52,105 nt of DNA from assembly GCA_947453205.1 (NCBI GenBank), contig CANGFT010000027.1, forward strand, positions 1 to 52,105. The letters run 5' to 3'. A program made the translations under genes and the position numbers. This document shows, one piece after another, positions 8,590 to 19,419 of this stretch. Below the pieces are notes generated by a model. It saw nothing but the letters and a program-made list of their open reading frames with translations. It had not been told where the DNA came from and ran no database searches. The first letter of the stretch is position 1. Each line of letters starts with the position of its first letter. This DNA comes from Beijerinckiaceae bacterium. Lineage in GTDB: Bacteria > Pseudomonadota > Alphaproteobacteria > Rhizobiales > Beijerinckiaceae.

Positions 8590-8781
8590 GGACCAATTCT
8601 CCGGATGCGGGTTTGGCGGGAGATTTCGTCGGACGAAGGGGCGGAGTCAAGGCGAAGCCGGGGCCGCAGGCGCCGTTGCGACGAAAAACCGCCGCGAAAG
8701 CTGGGGAAAGCAGGCCTCGACGCGCCAGCCGAAGGATCGGAGCGCTTGCGCAGCGGGCGCCGGGCCGCATAAGGTCGACGC

Positions 8782-8800
8782 CCCGGATCGCCGGGTTTTT
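8782..8800 (+). terminator. Terminator-like hairpin just upstream of dnaN
   Basis: CCCGG-atcg-CCGGG is followed directly by TTTTT, the form of a short intrinsic terminator, ending only 15 bp before the dnaN ATG. Because dapD is divergent, no upstream plus-strand gene in the window needs terminating here. It could be an attenuator in the dnaN leader or a chance structure; the stem is only five pairs. Confidence 0.4.
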
Positions 8801-8815
8801 GCGTCAAGGTGGATC

Positions 8816-9934
8816 ATGAAAGTCACGCTCGAACGGGGGGCTCTCCTCAAATCGCTGAGCCATGTGCATCGCGTCGTGGAGCGCCGCAACACCATCCCGA
8901 TCCTGTCCAACGTGCTGCTGCAGGCCCGCGATGGCGCGCTGCTCCTGCGCGCGACCGACCTTGACCTTGAAATCACCGAAAGCGTCGCCGCCGACGTCGG
9001 CCAGGCCGGGGCCACGACCCTGCCCGCCCACACGCTCTATGACATCGTGCGCAAGCTGCCCGAGGGCGGCCAGGTCTCGCTGGAGACCAGCGGCGACAGC
9101 GGCCAGCTCCTGCTGCGCTCGGGACGCTCGCGCTTCAACCTGCAGTCCCTGCCCGAGAGCGACTTCCCCGATCTCACGGCGGGCGACCTGACGCATCGCT
9201 TCACCCTCAACGCCGCCGATCTCAAGAAGCTGATCGACAAGACCCAGTTCGCCATCTCGACCGAGGAGACGCGCTACTACCTCAACGGCATCTTCATGCA
9301 CACGATCGAGGTCGAGGGTCACATGATGCTGCGCGCCGTCGCCACCGACGGCCACCGCCTCGCGCGTGTCGAACTGCCGGCGCCGGCTGGCGCGGCGGGC
9401 ATGCCCGGCGTCATCGTGCCGCGCAAGGCGGTCACCGAAGTGCAGAAGCTCGTGGAGGATCTTGGCGCCGAGGTGATCGTGGAGATGTCCACCACCAAGG
9501 CCCGCTTCACCTTCGGGCCGGTGGTCCTCACCTCCAAGCTCATCGACGGCACCTTCCCCGATTACAACCGCGTGATCCCCACCGGCAACGACAAGCGCCT
9601 GACCGTGGATTGCGCGCCCTTCGCCGCCGCTGTCGACCGCGTCTCCACGATTTCCTCGGAGCGCGGCCGTGCGGTCAAGCTGGCCCTCACCGATGGCAAG
9701 CTCACCCTCTCCGTCACCAATCCGGACTCCGGCTCGGCGACCGAGGAGCTGGAGGTCGACTATGACGCGGCCCCCATCGACATCGGCTTCAACGCGCGCT
9801 ACCTGCTCGACATCACCCAGCAACTCGACAGCGACACCGCCTTGTTCAAGCTCGCCGACCCCGGCTCGCCCACGGTGATCCAGGATCGCGACGGCGCCGC
9901 CGCGCTCTATGTGCTGATGCCGATGCGCGTGTGA
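8816..9934 (+). CDS. dnaN: DNA polymerase III beta sliding clamp DnaN
   Basis: A 372-residue clamp protein that forms a ring dimer on DNA and tethers polymerase III and repair proteins. The sequence opens with the typical MKVTLERGALLKSLSHVHRVVERRN pattern (given here by its family-typical residues), has three repeats of the clamp fold, and ends in YVLMPMRV, the family-typical C-terminus with the MPMR peptide-binding edge. The ATG at 8816 follows AAGGTGG; the open frame runs upstream without similarity. recF begins 22 bp downstream, so the two are probably co-transcribed. A terminator-like hairpin precedes the gene. Confidence 0.97.
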   Translation: MKVTLERGALLKSLSHVHRVVERRNTIPILSNVLLQARDGALLLRATDLDLEITESVAADVGQAGATTLPAHTLYDIVRKLPEGGQVSLETSGDSGQLLLRSGRSRFNLQSLPESDFPDLTAGDLTHRFTLNAADLKKLIDKTQFAISTEETRYYLNGIFMHTIEVEGHMMLRAVATDGHRLARVELPAPAGAAGMPGVIVPRKAVTEVQKLVEDLGAEVIVEMSTTKARFTFGPVVLTSKLIDGTFPDYNRVIPTGNDKRLTVDCAPFAAAVDRVSTISSERGRAVKLALTDGKLTLSVTNPDSGSATEELEVDYDAAPIDIGFNARYLLDITQQLDSDTALFKLADPGSPTVIQDRDGAAALYVLMPMRV

Positions 9935-9956
9935 GGGGCGCATCCCTCAGGCCCTC

Positions 9957-11117
9957 ATGACCTCTGGCGCGGATTTTTCAGCCTCCCTGCGCCGCCCCAT
10001 GGTGCGGCGGATTCAGCTCGTCGATTTCCGCTCCTACAGCGCGCTTGACCTCTCCATCGAGGGCGAGCTTGTCGCGCTGACCGGCGAGAACGGCGCGGGC
10101 AAGACCAATGTGCTCGAAGCCCTCTCCATGTTCACGCCGGGGCGCGGACTGCGACGGGCGGACCTTGGCGATCTCGCGCGCATCGGCGGGTCGGGGCGCT
10201 GGGCGGCCTCGCTGACGCTGGAGACTGACGGCGACAGGGTGCAGCTCGGCACGGGGATCGAGCATGCCGAGGGGGGCTCCGCCCGGCGCTGCCGCATCGA
10301 CCGGGCGCCCGTCAGCTCGGCCCGCGCCTTCGCCGACCATCTGCGCCTGGTCTGGCTGACCCCCGCCATGGACGGGCTCTTCGCCGGGCCTGCGGGCGAG
10401 CGGCGGCGCTTTCTGGACCGCCTCGTCCTCGCCGTCGATTCCGACCATGGAGCCCGCGTCAACGCCCTGGAGCGGGCCCTGCGCAACCGCAACCGCCTGC
10501 TGGAGGAGGGGATGCGCGATGCGGGCTGGCTCGACGCCGCCGAGCAGGAGCTGGCGGGCCTCGCCATCGGGGTCTCGGCGGCGCGCATGGAGACGGTGAC
10601 GCGGCTCGCCGCCCTCATCGCCGCAGGACGGGACGAGGCCTCGCCCTTCCCCTGGGCGGAGATCGCGCTCGAAGGCGAGATCGAGCGGATGCTGCCGGTC
10701 ATGCCCTCGCTCGAGGTCGAGGACCGCTACCGCGGCCTGCTGCGCGCCAACCGGGGCAGGGACGCCGCCGCCGGGCGCACCCTCATCGGGCCGCAGGCCA
10801 GCGATCTCGTGGTCCTGCACGGCCCCAAGCAGGCCGAAGCGGGACGCTGCTCCACGGGCGAGCAGAAAGCCCTGCTGGTCGGCCTCGTGCTCGCCCATGC
10901 GCGGCTGGTCGCGGCCATGACGGGCATGGCGCCGCTTGTCCTGCTCGACGAAATCGCCGCCCATTTCGACCCCCGCCGCCGCGCCGCCCTCTATGAGGCG
11001 CTTGGGCGGCTTGGCGGGCAGGTCTGGATGACCGGGGCGGACCCTTCCGCCTTCGAGGGCATGGGCTCCAGGGCCCAGCTCCTGAGGGTCTCGCACGGCC
11101 AGATCGCGGCCGCCTGA
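9957..11117 (+). CDS. recF: DNA replication and repair protein RecF
   Basis: A 386-residue SMC-like ATPase that, with RecOR, loads RecA at single-strand gaps. The Walker A motif is GENGAGKT (residues 43-50), preceded by the family start RRIQLVDFRSYSAL. The ABC-type signature is in CSTGEQKALLVGL and Walker B is LVLLDEIAAHFD near residue 320. The first 13 residues precede the usual start, so a later start (Met15, MVRRIQL) is possible. It sits between dnaN and gyrB, a very common order. Confidence 0.95.
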   Translation: MTSGADFSASLRRPMVRRIQLVDFRSYSALDLSIEGELVALTGENGAGKTNVLEALSMFTPGRGLRRADLGDLARIGGSGRWAASLTLETDGDRVQLGTGIEHAEGGSARRCRIDRAPVSSARAFADHLRLVWLTPAMDGLFAGPAGERRRFLDRLVLAVDSDHGARVNALERALRNRNRLLEEGMRDAGWLDAAEQELAGLAIGVSAARMETVTRLAALIAAGRDEASPFPWAEIALEGEIERMLPVMPSLEVEDRYRGLLRANRGRDAAAGRTLIGPQASDLVVLHGPKQAEAGRCSTGEQKALLVGLVLAHARLVAAMTGMAPLVLLDEIAAHFDPRRRAALYEALGRLGGQVWMTGADPSAFEGMGSRAQLLRVSHGQIAAA

Positions 11118-11213
11118 AAAAAGCCCGGCGGCCCCTGCGAATCGCCTGTTCGAAGCCCCATATAAGCAACAAGAAACCCTGCATCCGGCCCCGGTTTTGG
11201 GCTACATTGCTAA

Positions 11214-13745
<2,532 letters not shown>

Positions 13746-13760
13746 GGCGCGGGCGTCGCT

Positions 13761-14222
13761 ATGTCGGACAAACCCGAAGACGGCCTGAGGCTGCTGGCGC
13801 AGGATGAAGAGGATCTCGCGATCCTCTCCGCCCATATGCAGGATGCTCTGGTGCGGGTCGGCGACATGACCTTTCTGCCGAAATCCGGGGTCTTCGCACT
13901 CGTCGGGTCGCGCTTCGACTGGGTCGCCGCCGAGCGCGGGCTGCGCCAGCGTCGGCAGGTGGGCCTGCATTTCGACCGGGTGCTGAAGGCGAGCCGCAAG
14001 GGCTTCGAACAGGCCCGGCCCGAGGACGTTCTGAACCTCCTGAGCATGGCCTTCACCGTGGCGGACGCGCCCGCCGGGATCGTGGATCTCGTCTTTTCAG
14101 GCGGCGGCGCGGTGCGGCTTGAGGTCGAATGTCTCGAAGGGCAGTTGCGCGATCTGGGTCCGAGGTGGCAAACCACTCTGCAACCTGGCCACGCTGGAGA
14201 CGGCGGGCCGTCAACCACCTGA
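13761..14222 (+). CDS. DUF2948 family protein
   Basis: A 153-residue cytoplasmic protein of the alphaproteobacterial DUF2948 family. The pattern LRLLAQDEEDLAILSAHMQDALVRVGDM at the N-terminus and the segment FDRVLKASRKGFEQ are characteristic. No catalytic motif is visible. It lies 18 bp before hisD, the usual location in Rhizobiales, and 15 bp after gyrB, so it may be read with gyrB. The function is unknown. Confidence 0.85.
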   Translation: MSDKPEDGLRLLAQDEEDLAILSAHMQDALVRVGDMTFLPKSGVFALVGSRFDWVAAERGLRQRRQVGLHFDRVLKASRKGFEQARPEDVLNLLSMAFTVADAPAGIVDLVFSGGGAVRLEVECLEGQLRDLGPRWQTTLQPGHAGDGGPSTT

Positions 14223-14240
14223 TTTTCCGGAGCACAAGCG

Positions 14241-15536
14241 ATGCCTTCGCGGCTCGACATGCGGCGCGACACCTTCGCCGCCGAATTCACCGCCCTTCTC
14301 GCCACCAAGCGCGAGGTCTCGCAGGATGTGGACGCGGCCGCCGCCGCGATCATCGCGGACGTGATCGCGCGGGGCGACGCGGCGCTGGCGGATTATTCCG
14401 CAAGGTTCGACAAGGTGGACCTTGCGGCGAGCGGATTGCGCATCAGCGCTGCCGAGATCGCCGCAGCCCGCGCCGCCTGCGATCCCGCCGCGCTTGACGC
14501 GCTGAGGGTCGCCCATGAGCGCATCACCGCCTTCCACGCCCGCCAGAAGCCCGCCGACCTGCGCTTCACCGATGCGCTTGGAGTCGATCTTGGCTGGCGC
14601 TGGAGCGCCATCGAGGCGGTCGGCCTCTATGTGCCCGGCGGCACGGCGAGCTACCCCTCCTCGGTCCTGATGAACGCCGTTCCCGCCAAGGTCGCGGGCG
14701 TGCCGCGCATCGTGATGGTGGTTCCCACCCCCAATGGCGAGGTGAACCCGCTGGTGCTGGCCGCCGCCGAACTCGCCGGGGTCGATGAAGTCTACCGCGT
14801 CGGCGGCGCGCAGGCCGTGGCGGCGCTGGCCCATGGCACGGCGACCATCGCGCCCGTCGCCAAGATCGTCGGCCCCGGCAACGCTTATGTGGCCGCCGCC
14901 AAGCGCCGGGTCTTCGGAACCGTGGGCATCGACATGATCGCCGGGCCTTCCGAGGTGGTGGTGCTGGCGGACGGCTCCGCCAATCCCGACTGGATCGCCA
15001 TGGACCTCATGGCCCAAGCCGAACATGACACAGCCGCCCAGTCGATCCTCATCACCGACGACGCGGGCCTTGCCGAGGCGGTCGCCGCCGCCGTCGAGCG
15101 GGCGCTGACCACCCTGCCCCGCCGCGCCATCGCCGGGGCGAGCTGGAATGATTTCGGGGCGATCATTCTGGTGGAGAGCCTCGCCAAGGCCCTGCCGCTC
15201 GTCGACCGGCTTGCGCCCGAGCATCTGGAGATCATGGCCGAGAACGCCGAAGAGCTGACGGCGGGCGTGCGCAACGCGGGCGCCATCTTCATCGGCGGCC
15301 ATACGCCCGAAGCCATCGGCGATTATGTGGGCGGCTCGAACCATGTGCTGCCAACGGCCCGCTCGGCCCGTTTCTCGTCCGGGCTCGGCGTGCTCGATTT
15401 CATGAAGCGCACCTCGATCCTCAAATGCAGCCCCGAAAGCCTGCGCGCGCTCGGCCCCTCGGCCATCGCGCTTGGGGAATCAGAGGGCTTGCATGCGCAT
15501 GCGCGTTCGGTTGCAATACGCCTCAACCTTGGTTGA
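14241..15536 (+). CDS. hisD: Histidinol dehydrogenase HisD
   Basis: A 431-residue zinc enzyme that oxidises L-histidinol to L-histidine with two NAD+ in the last two steps of histidine synthesis. Recognisable parts are YVPGGTASYPSSVLMNAVPAKVAGV, RVGGAQAVAALAHGT, KIVGPGNAYVAAAKR and a late LAPEHLEIM segment with GGSNHVLPT, each a family signature. Its length matches the family. The start ATG at 14241 follows CCGGAG. UPF0262 begins 7 bp later, making a DUF2948-hisD-UPF0262-phosphatase operon. Confidence 0.97.
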   Translation: MPSRLDMRRDTFAAEFTALLATKREVSQDVDAAAAAIIADVIARGDAALADYSARFDKVDLAASGLRISAAEIAAARAACDPAALDALRVAHERITAFHARQKPADLRFTDALGVDLGWRWSAIEAVGLYVPGGTASYPSSVLMNAVPAKVAGVPRIVMVVPTPNGEVNPLVLAAAELAGVDEVYRVGGAQAVAALAHGTATIAPVAKIVGPGNAYVAAAKRRVFGTVGIDMIAGPSEVVVLADGSANPDWIAMDLMAQAEHDTAAQSILITDDAGLAEAVAAAVERALTTLPRRAIAGASWNDFGAIILVESLAKALPLVDRLAPEHLEIMAENAEELTAGVRNAGAIFIGGHTPEAIGDYVGGSNHVLPTARSARFSSGLGVLDFMKRTSILKCSPESLRALGPSAIALGESEGLHAHARSVAIRLNLG

Positions 15537-15542
15537 GGCCCC

Positions 15543-16031
15543 ATGCCCCAGAAGGAAGTCCAGAGGCTTGATCGGCTGGTCTCCGTCACTCTTGACGAGA
15601 CCTCCATCGGCCGTGGGAATCCCGATCAGGAGCATGAGCGCCAGATCGCCATCTGGGATCTTGTGGAGGAGAACAGCTTCGGCGTCGAAGGGCATGGGGG
15701 CGGCCCCTATGGCCTGATCCTGGCGTTGCAGGAAAAGAAGCTGCTGTTTGACGTGCGCGACCCGCAGGGCGAGCCCATCGTCTCGCATGTGCTGTCGCTG
15801 ACGCCGTTCCGCAGCATCCTGCGCGATTACTTCATGGTCTGCGAAAGCTATTACGCCGCCATCCGCACCGCGACCCCCTCCCAGATCGAGGCCATCGACA
15901 TGGGGCGGCGCGGCCTGCACAACGATGGCGCGCAGCTGCTGGCCGAGCGCCTGCAAGGCAAGATCATCTGCGACTTCAATACGGCCCGCCGCATCTTCAC
16001 GCTGGTGACAGCCCTCCATTGGAAAGGCTGA
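15543..16031 (+). CDS. UPF0262 family protein
   Basis: A 162-residue protein of the UPF0262 family, found mainly in alphaproteobacteria. Recognisable segments are [27 protein letters not shown] (positions 12-38), [14 protein letters not shown] and [14 protein letters not shown]. No signal peptide, membrane segment or catalytic motif is evident. It sits 6 bp after hisD, and its TGA stop shares a base with the ATG of the next gene (TGATG), so the two are translationally coupled. The function is unknown. Confidence 0.88.
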   Translation: MPQKEVQRLDRLVSVTLDETSIGRGNPDQEHERQIAIWDLVEENSFGVEGHGGGPYGLILALQEKKLLFDVRDPQGEPIVSHVLSLTPFRSILRDYFMVCESYYAAIRTATPSQIEAIDMGRRGLHNDGAQLLAERLQGKIICDFNTARRIFTLVTALHWKG

Positions 16032-16510
16032 TGAGCGAGGCCCCGCCCGGATCGGCAGGCGCAGGCGCGCGCGCAAGGCCGCAATCCGTGCTCTTCGCCT
16101 GCACCTATAACGCCATTCGCTCGCCCATGGCGGAGGCGCTGGCGAAACATTTCTTCGGCCGCCAGATCTATTTCGCCTCCGCAGGCCTGCGCAGCGGCGA
16201 GCTCGACGGCTTCGCCGTGGCCGTCATGGACGAGCTTGGCATGGGCATCGCCAAGCACAAACCCCAGACCTTCGAGGATCTCGAGGACGCCAGCTTCGAT
16301 CTCATCGTGACCCTCTCCCCCGAAGCCCACCACAAGGCGCTGGAGTTCACGCGCACGCTGGCGGTCGACGTCGTCTACTGGCCGACCATCGACCCCACCG
16401 CCGTGCAGGGCTCGCGCGAGGCGATCCTCAGCGCCTATCGCGGCGTGCGCGACAGTCTGCAGAAGCGGATCATGGAGGCGTTCGACTGGCGGCCGATGGG
16501 GACGCTGTAG
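16031..16510 (+). CDS. Low-molecular-weight protein tyrosine phosphatase/arsenate reductase-fold protein
   Basis: A 159-residue protein with the phosphatase P-loop C-x5-R: Cys24-TYNAI-Arg30-Ser, after a disordered 18-residue N-terminus. The acid loop is probably YWPTIDPT, where Asp would be the general acid. These proteins dephosphorylate tyrosine or reduce arsenate; the conserved position next to hisD and UPF0262 does not tell which. The ATG at 16031 overlaps the UPF0262 stop by one base. A terminator follows at 16523. Confidence 0.87.
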   Translation: MSEAPPGSAGAGARARPQSVLFACTYNAIRSPMAEALAKHFFGRQIYFASAGLRSGELDGFAVAVMDELGMGIAKHKPQTFEDLEDASFDLIVTLSPEAHHKALEFTRTLAVDVVYWPTIDPTAVQGSREAILSAYRGVRDSLQKRIMEAFDWRPMGTL

Positions 16511-16522
16511 AGGGAGGCGACG

Positions 16523-16548
16523 CCTGAAACCTCGACTTTCAGGGTTTT
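16523..16548 (+). terminator. Intrinsic terminator after the hisD operon
   Basis: CCTGAAA pairs with TTTCAGG across a 7-base loop and is followed by GTTTT. It lies 13 bp after the phosphatase stop and separates that operon from the MNT gene. Confidence 0.6.
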
Positions 16549-16589
16549 ACACCCTAGAATTGCGTGGTCTTCAAAAAAGGCGCAAGCGG

Positions 16590-16901
16590 ATGCACCCCGA
16601 TCTCTTGAGCAAGAGCGAAGCCTTGGCGGCTCTGTGCCGCGCCTATGGCGTAGCGCGGCTTGAGCTGTTTGGCTCTGCGGCCCGGGGGCACGACTTCAAC
16701 CCGCAGACAAGCGATTTTGATTTTCTGGTCGAGTTCCAGCGAGAGCCCGTAATGTCGCCCCTGACGCAGTTCTTCGGCCTCGCGGAAGAACTTGAGGCGC
16801 TGCTGGGACGGCATGTGGATCTCGTGGAGGCGAGGAGCGTCAAAAACCCATTCGTGCAAGCGTCCATCAATCAGTCACGCACATTGGTTTTTGGAATGTA
16901 A
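16590..16901 (+). CDS. MNT-type nucleotidyltransferase, orphan (MntA-like)
   Basis: A 103-residue minimal nucleotidyltransferase of the polymerase-beta superfamily. The signature is LFGSAARG (residues 26-33) and the acidic pair D42-x-D44 in SDFDFLVEF; a third acidic residue is likely in VDLVEA. Such proteins usually pair with a HEPN protein (HepT) as a type VII toxin-antitoxin, in which MntA adds AMP to HepT. No HEPN gene lies on either side: upstream is a terminator, downstream is mtnA on the other strand after 23 bp. ATG 16590 is chosen because of AAAAAAGG upstream; TTG 16560 is an alternative. Confidence 0.85.
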   Translation: MHPDLLSKSEALAALCRAYGVARLELFGSAARGHDFNPQTSDFDFLVEFQREPVMSPLTQFFGLAEELEALLGRHVDLVEARSVKNPFVQASINQSRTLVFGM

Positions 16902-16924
16902 GGCGACACGGCCCGCCCCATCAC

Positions 16925-18019
16925 CTACCCCGCCACCCGCTCCGGAAACGCCGCCGCCAGCGCCTTCGCATTGGCTTGAACAACCCCGCGCTCCGTCATC
17001 AGCCCGCTCACGAGGCGCGCGGGCGTCACGTCGAAGCCGTGGTTCAGGGCGCCGGTTCCCTCGGGCGACAGGCGAATGGTGGCGAGGCCGCCGCTCTCGA
17101 CGCGCCCCATCATATGCGTCACCTCACGGGCGCTGCGGGTTTCGATGGGAATGTCGCGGCCCTCGCGCAGTGAAAAATCAATCGAGGGCGAGGGCGCCGC
17201 CACATAGAAGGGCACGCCGTTGTCGTGGGCGGCGAGCGCCTTGAGATAGGTGCCGATCTTGTTGCAGACATCGCCGCAGGCCGTGACGCGGTCCGTGCCC
17301 ACGATCACAAGATCGACCAGCCCCGACTGCATCAGATGGCCCGCGCTGTTGTCGACGATGAGCGTATGGGGAACGCCATGCTCGCCAAGCTCCCAGGCCG
17401 TCAGAAAGGCGCCTTGATTGCGCGGGCGCGTTTCGCTCACCCACACATGCAGGGGCAGGCCCGCGTCATGGGCCTTGTAGATGGGCGCGGTGGCCGTGCC
17501 CCAGTCCACGGTGGCGAGCCAGCCCGCATTGCAATGGGTCATGATGTTGAGGGTCTGGCCGGGCTTGCTGGCGGCGAGGGCGCGGATCACGGCCAGTCCG
17601 TGGTCGCCGATGGCGGCGTTGATGGCGACATCCTCGTCCGCGATGGCGGCGGCGGCGGCATAGGCGGCCCTGGCGCGCTCGGAGGGCGCGAGGGGCGCCA
17701 GCAGGCGGCGCATCTCCTCGACCGCCCAGGCGAGATTGACCGCTGTGGGGCGCGCGCCCGCGAGCCGCGCGCAGGCCTCAAGCAGGGCTGCGTCCGAATC
17801 GTCCGCCCGCATGGCCAGAGCCACGCCATAGGCCGCGGTGACGCCGATCAGCGGCGCGCCGCGCACCCACATGTCCGCGATGGCGGTCACGGCTTCGTCG
17901 AGGCTGGCGAGGCGGCGCGTCTCGAACCTGTGGGGCAGCGCCGTCTGGTCGATGATGACGACACCCTGCCCGTCCTCATCCCCGAAGATGCTGCGATAGT
18001 CCTGGCCGAGCGCACGCAT
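16925..18019 (-). CDS. mtnA: S-methyl-5-thioribose-1-phosphate isomerase MtnA
   Basis: A 364-residue isomerase of the methionine salvage pathway, turning methylthioribose 1-phosphate into methylthioribulose 1-phosphate. The catalytic Cys163 is in MTHCNAGW and the catalytic Asp243 in VGTDRVTACGD, both as in the family; RGAPLIGVTAAYG near residue 53 is another signature. It is related to eIF2B subunits. The start ATG at 18019 follows GAGGAGAAT. No other salvage gene (mtnK, mtnB, mtnC, mtnD) is near, so the pathway would need genes elsewhere, or the enzyme serves the ribulose shunt. Confidence 0.95.
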   Translation of the reverse strand: MRALGQDYRSIFGDEDGQGVVIIDQTALPHRFETRRLASLDEAVTAIADMWVRGAPLIGVTAAYGVALAMRADDSDAALLEACARLAGARPTAVNLAWAVEEMRRLLAPLAPSERARAAYAAAAAIADEDVAINAAIGDHGLAVIRALAASKPGQTLNIMTHCNAGWLATVDWGTATAPIYKAHDAGLPLHVWVSETRPRNQGAFLTAWELGEHGVPHTLIVDNSAGHLMQSGLVDLVIVGTDRVTACGDVCNKIGTYLKALAAHDNGVPFYVAAPSPSIDFSLREGRDIPIETRSAREVTHMMGRVESGGLATIRLSPEGTGALNHGFDVTPARLVSGLMTERGVVQANAKALAAAFPERVAG

Positions 18020-18146
18020 GGTCGATTCTCCTCGGGCGCCAGTCTAGCAAACCCGGCGGCCCCCGGCGATTGACTCCGGCCCTGCGATGACTAGGCTGCG
18101 GCGTCCATTGCCGGGTCTGCCCGGCGCAACGAGCCAGCAGGTCTTC

Positions 18147-18845
18147 ATGTCTAAACTGATCTTCCCCGCCGCCCCGGCGCCGACCCTCGCCATCGCGGGC
18201 AGCGATGACCGCATTCCCGTCCAGCGCGTCTTCTGCGTGGGCCGCAACTACGAAGAACATGCCAAGGAGATGGGCCAGCAGGTCGAGCGTGACGAGCCCT
18301 TCTACTTCACGAAGTCGCCCGAAGCGGTCGTGGCCGACGGCTCGACCATTCCCTACGCCTCCGCCACCCAGAACTATCACTACGAGTTCGAGCTCGCGGT
18401 GGTCATCGGCGCCCCCGCCTTCCGCGTCTCCAGGGACGAGGCTTTGTCCAAGGTCTATGGCTACGCCTGCGCCCTCGACATGACCCGCCGCGACCTGCAG
18501 CTCATGAAGCGCGCCAAGCAGCTTCCCTGGGACATCGGCAAGGACATTGAATTCTCCGCGCCTGTGGGCGTGGTCGTGCCCGCCGCCCAGTTCGGCACGC
18601 CCAAGGCCCAGCGCATCGAAATGCGCCAGAACGGCGTCACCAAGCAGGACTCGACCCTTGGCCATCTCATCTGGTCGGTGCCCGAGATCATCTCCCACCT
18701 GTCGACGCTCTATCACCTGCGTCCGGGCGACGTGATCCTCACGGGCACCCCTGCGGGCGTCGGCCCCTGCCAGCCCGGCGATGTGCTGGAAGGCACGATC
18801 GAAGGCGCAGGCAGCCTCAAGGTCACCATCGGCCAGCCCATCTGA
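18147..18845 (+). CDS. Fumarylacetoacetate hydrolase (FAH) family protein
   Basis: A 232-residue FAH-superfamily protein, the size of fumarylpyruvate and acylpyruvate hydrolases. The metal site is E-x-E in YHYEFELAVVIG plus Asp in YACALDMTRRDLQ; other signatures are VGRNYEEHAKEMG, PFYFTKSP and PGDVILTGTPAGVGP. It probably cleaves an acylpyruvate or similar diketo acid, Mg- or Mn-dependent, in the cytoplasm. It is divergent from mtnA, and a strong terminator follows. ATG 18147 is preferred over an upstream start because the family begins here. Confidence 0.92.
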   Translation: MSKLIFPAAPAPTLAIAGSDDRIPVQRVFCVGRNYEEHAKEMGQQVERDEPFYFTKSPEAVVADGSTIPYASATQNYHYEFELAVVIGAPAFRVSRDEALSKVYGYACALDMTRRDLQLMKRAKQLPWDIGKDIEFSAPVGVVVPAAQFGTPKAQRIEMRQNGVTKQDSTLGHLIWSVPEIISHLSTLYHLRPGDVILTGTPAGVGPCQPGDVLEGTIEGAGSLKVTIGQPI

Positions 18846-18865
18846 CCGAAGTGCAAGAGATTTTG

Positions 18866-18894
18866 AACGGCGGGGCGAAATCCCCGCCGTTTTC
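18866..18894 (+). terminator. Intrinsic terminator after the FAH gene
   Basis: A perfect 10-bp stem, AACGGCGGGG / CCCCGCCGTT with loop cgaaat, runs into TTTT. It ends the FAH transcript before the iorA promoter. Confidence 0.8.
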
Positions 18895-18908
18895 GTTTGG
18901 CGGATTGA

Positions 18909-18914
18909 TTGACA
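18909..18914 (+). promoter_or_regulatory. Candidate -35 box of the iorAB promoter
   Basis: TTGACA lies 47 bp before the iorA ATG. A -10 about 17 bp later would fall near CATCCT at 18932-18937, a poor match, so the assignment is tentative. Confidence 0.4.
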
Positions 18915-18934
18915 AAGGCGATGGCGCTTCGCAT

Positions 18935-18953
18935 CCTCCGGGCAAACCGGAGG
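18935..18953 (+). promoter_or_regulatory. Hairpin hiding the iorA ribosome binding site
   Basis: CCTCCGG-gcaaa-CCGGAGG is a perfect 7-bp hairpin. Its 3' arm contains GGAGG, the only good ribosome binding site for the iorA ATG at 18961 (7-bp spacing). Folded, it would block initiation. It could be a translational control element. Confidence 0.55.
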
Positions 18954-18960
18954 AACGCGA

Positions 18961-19416
18961 ATGCCCGTCTTGAAGGTCAACGGCCGCACCCATGATGTGC
19001 AGGCTGCGGAAGACACGCCCCTGCTCTATGTGCTGCGCAACGATCTTGCGGTGAACAGCCCGAAATATGGCTGCGGCCTCGCCCAGTGCGGCGCCTGCAC
19101 CGTGCTGGTGGATGGCCAGCCCGTGCGCTCCTGCGTGACCGCGGCGAGCGCGGTCGCGGGGCGCGACATCACGACGCTGGAGGGCCTGAGCGCGGGCGGC
19201 AAGCCCAGCAAGCTCCAGCAGGCCTTCATCGACGAACAGGCCATGCAATGCGGCTATTGCGTCAGCGGGATCATCATGCGCGCGCAGGCCCTGCTCGACC
19301 AGAACCCCAAGCCCACCGACCGCGAAGTGCGCCTCGCGCTTGATGGAAACCTCTGCCGCTGCGGCGCGCAGAACCGCATGGTGCGCGCCGTGCTTCGCGC
19401 CGCGCAGGAGGGCTGA
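18961..19416 (+). CDS. Molybdenum hydroxylase [2Fe-2S] small subunit (IorA-like)
   Basis: A 151-residue iron-sulfur subunit of the xanthine dehydrogenase family. The first cluster is plant-ferredoxin type, with Cys38, Cys43, Cys46 and Cys58; the second uses Cys97, Cys100, Cys132 and Cys134 (QCGYC and LCRCG). It transfers electrons from the molybdenum subunit. The large subunit starts 3 bp later and both resemble isoquinoline 1-oxidoreductase or other two-subunit aldehyde/N-heterocycle dehydrogenases. No FAD subunit (CoxM type) is present, so electrons probably pass to a cytochrome or quinone. Confidence 0.93.
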   Translation: MPVLKVNGRTHDVQAAEDTPLLYVLRNDLAVNSPKYGCGLAQCGACTVLVDGQPVRSCVTAASAVAGRDITTLEGLSAGGKPSKLQQAFIDEQAMQCGYCVSGIIMRAQALLDQNPKPTDREVRLALDGNLCRCGAQNRMVRAVLRAAQEG

Positions 19417-19419
19417 GCC

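Noticed and set aside
8590-8815. Replication origin between dapD and dnaN
   Set aside because: No cluster of DnaA boxes, no dnaA and no AT-rich unwinding region is visible there.
16902-16924. Missing HEPN toxin gene next to the MNT gene
   Set aside because: Only 23 bp separate it from mtnA and no HEPN-like frame was found on either strand nearby.
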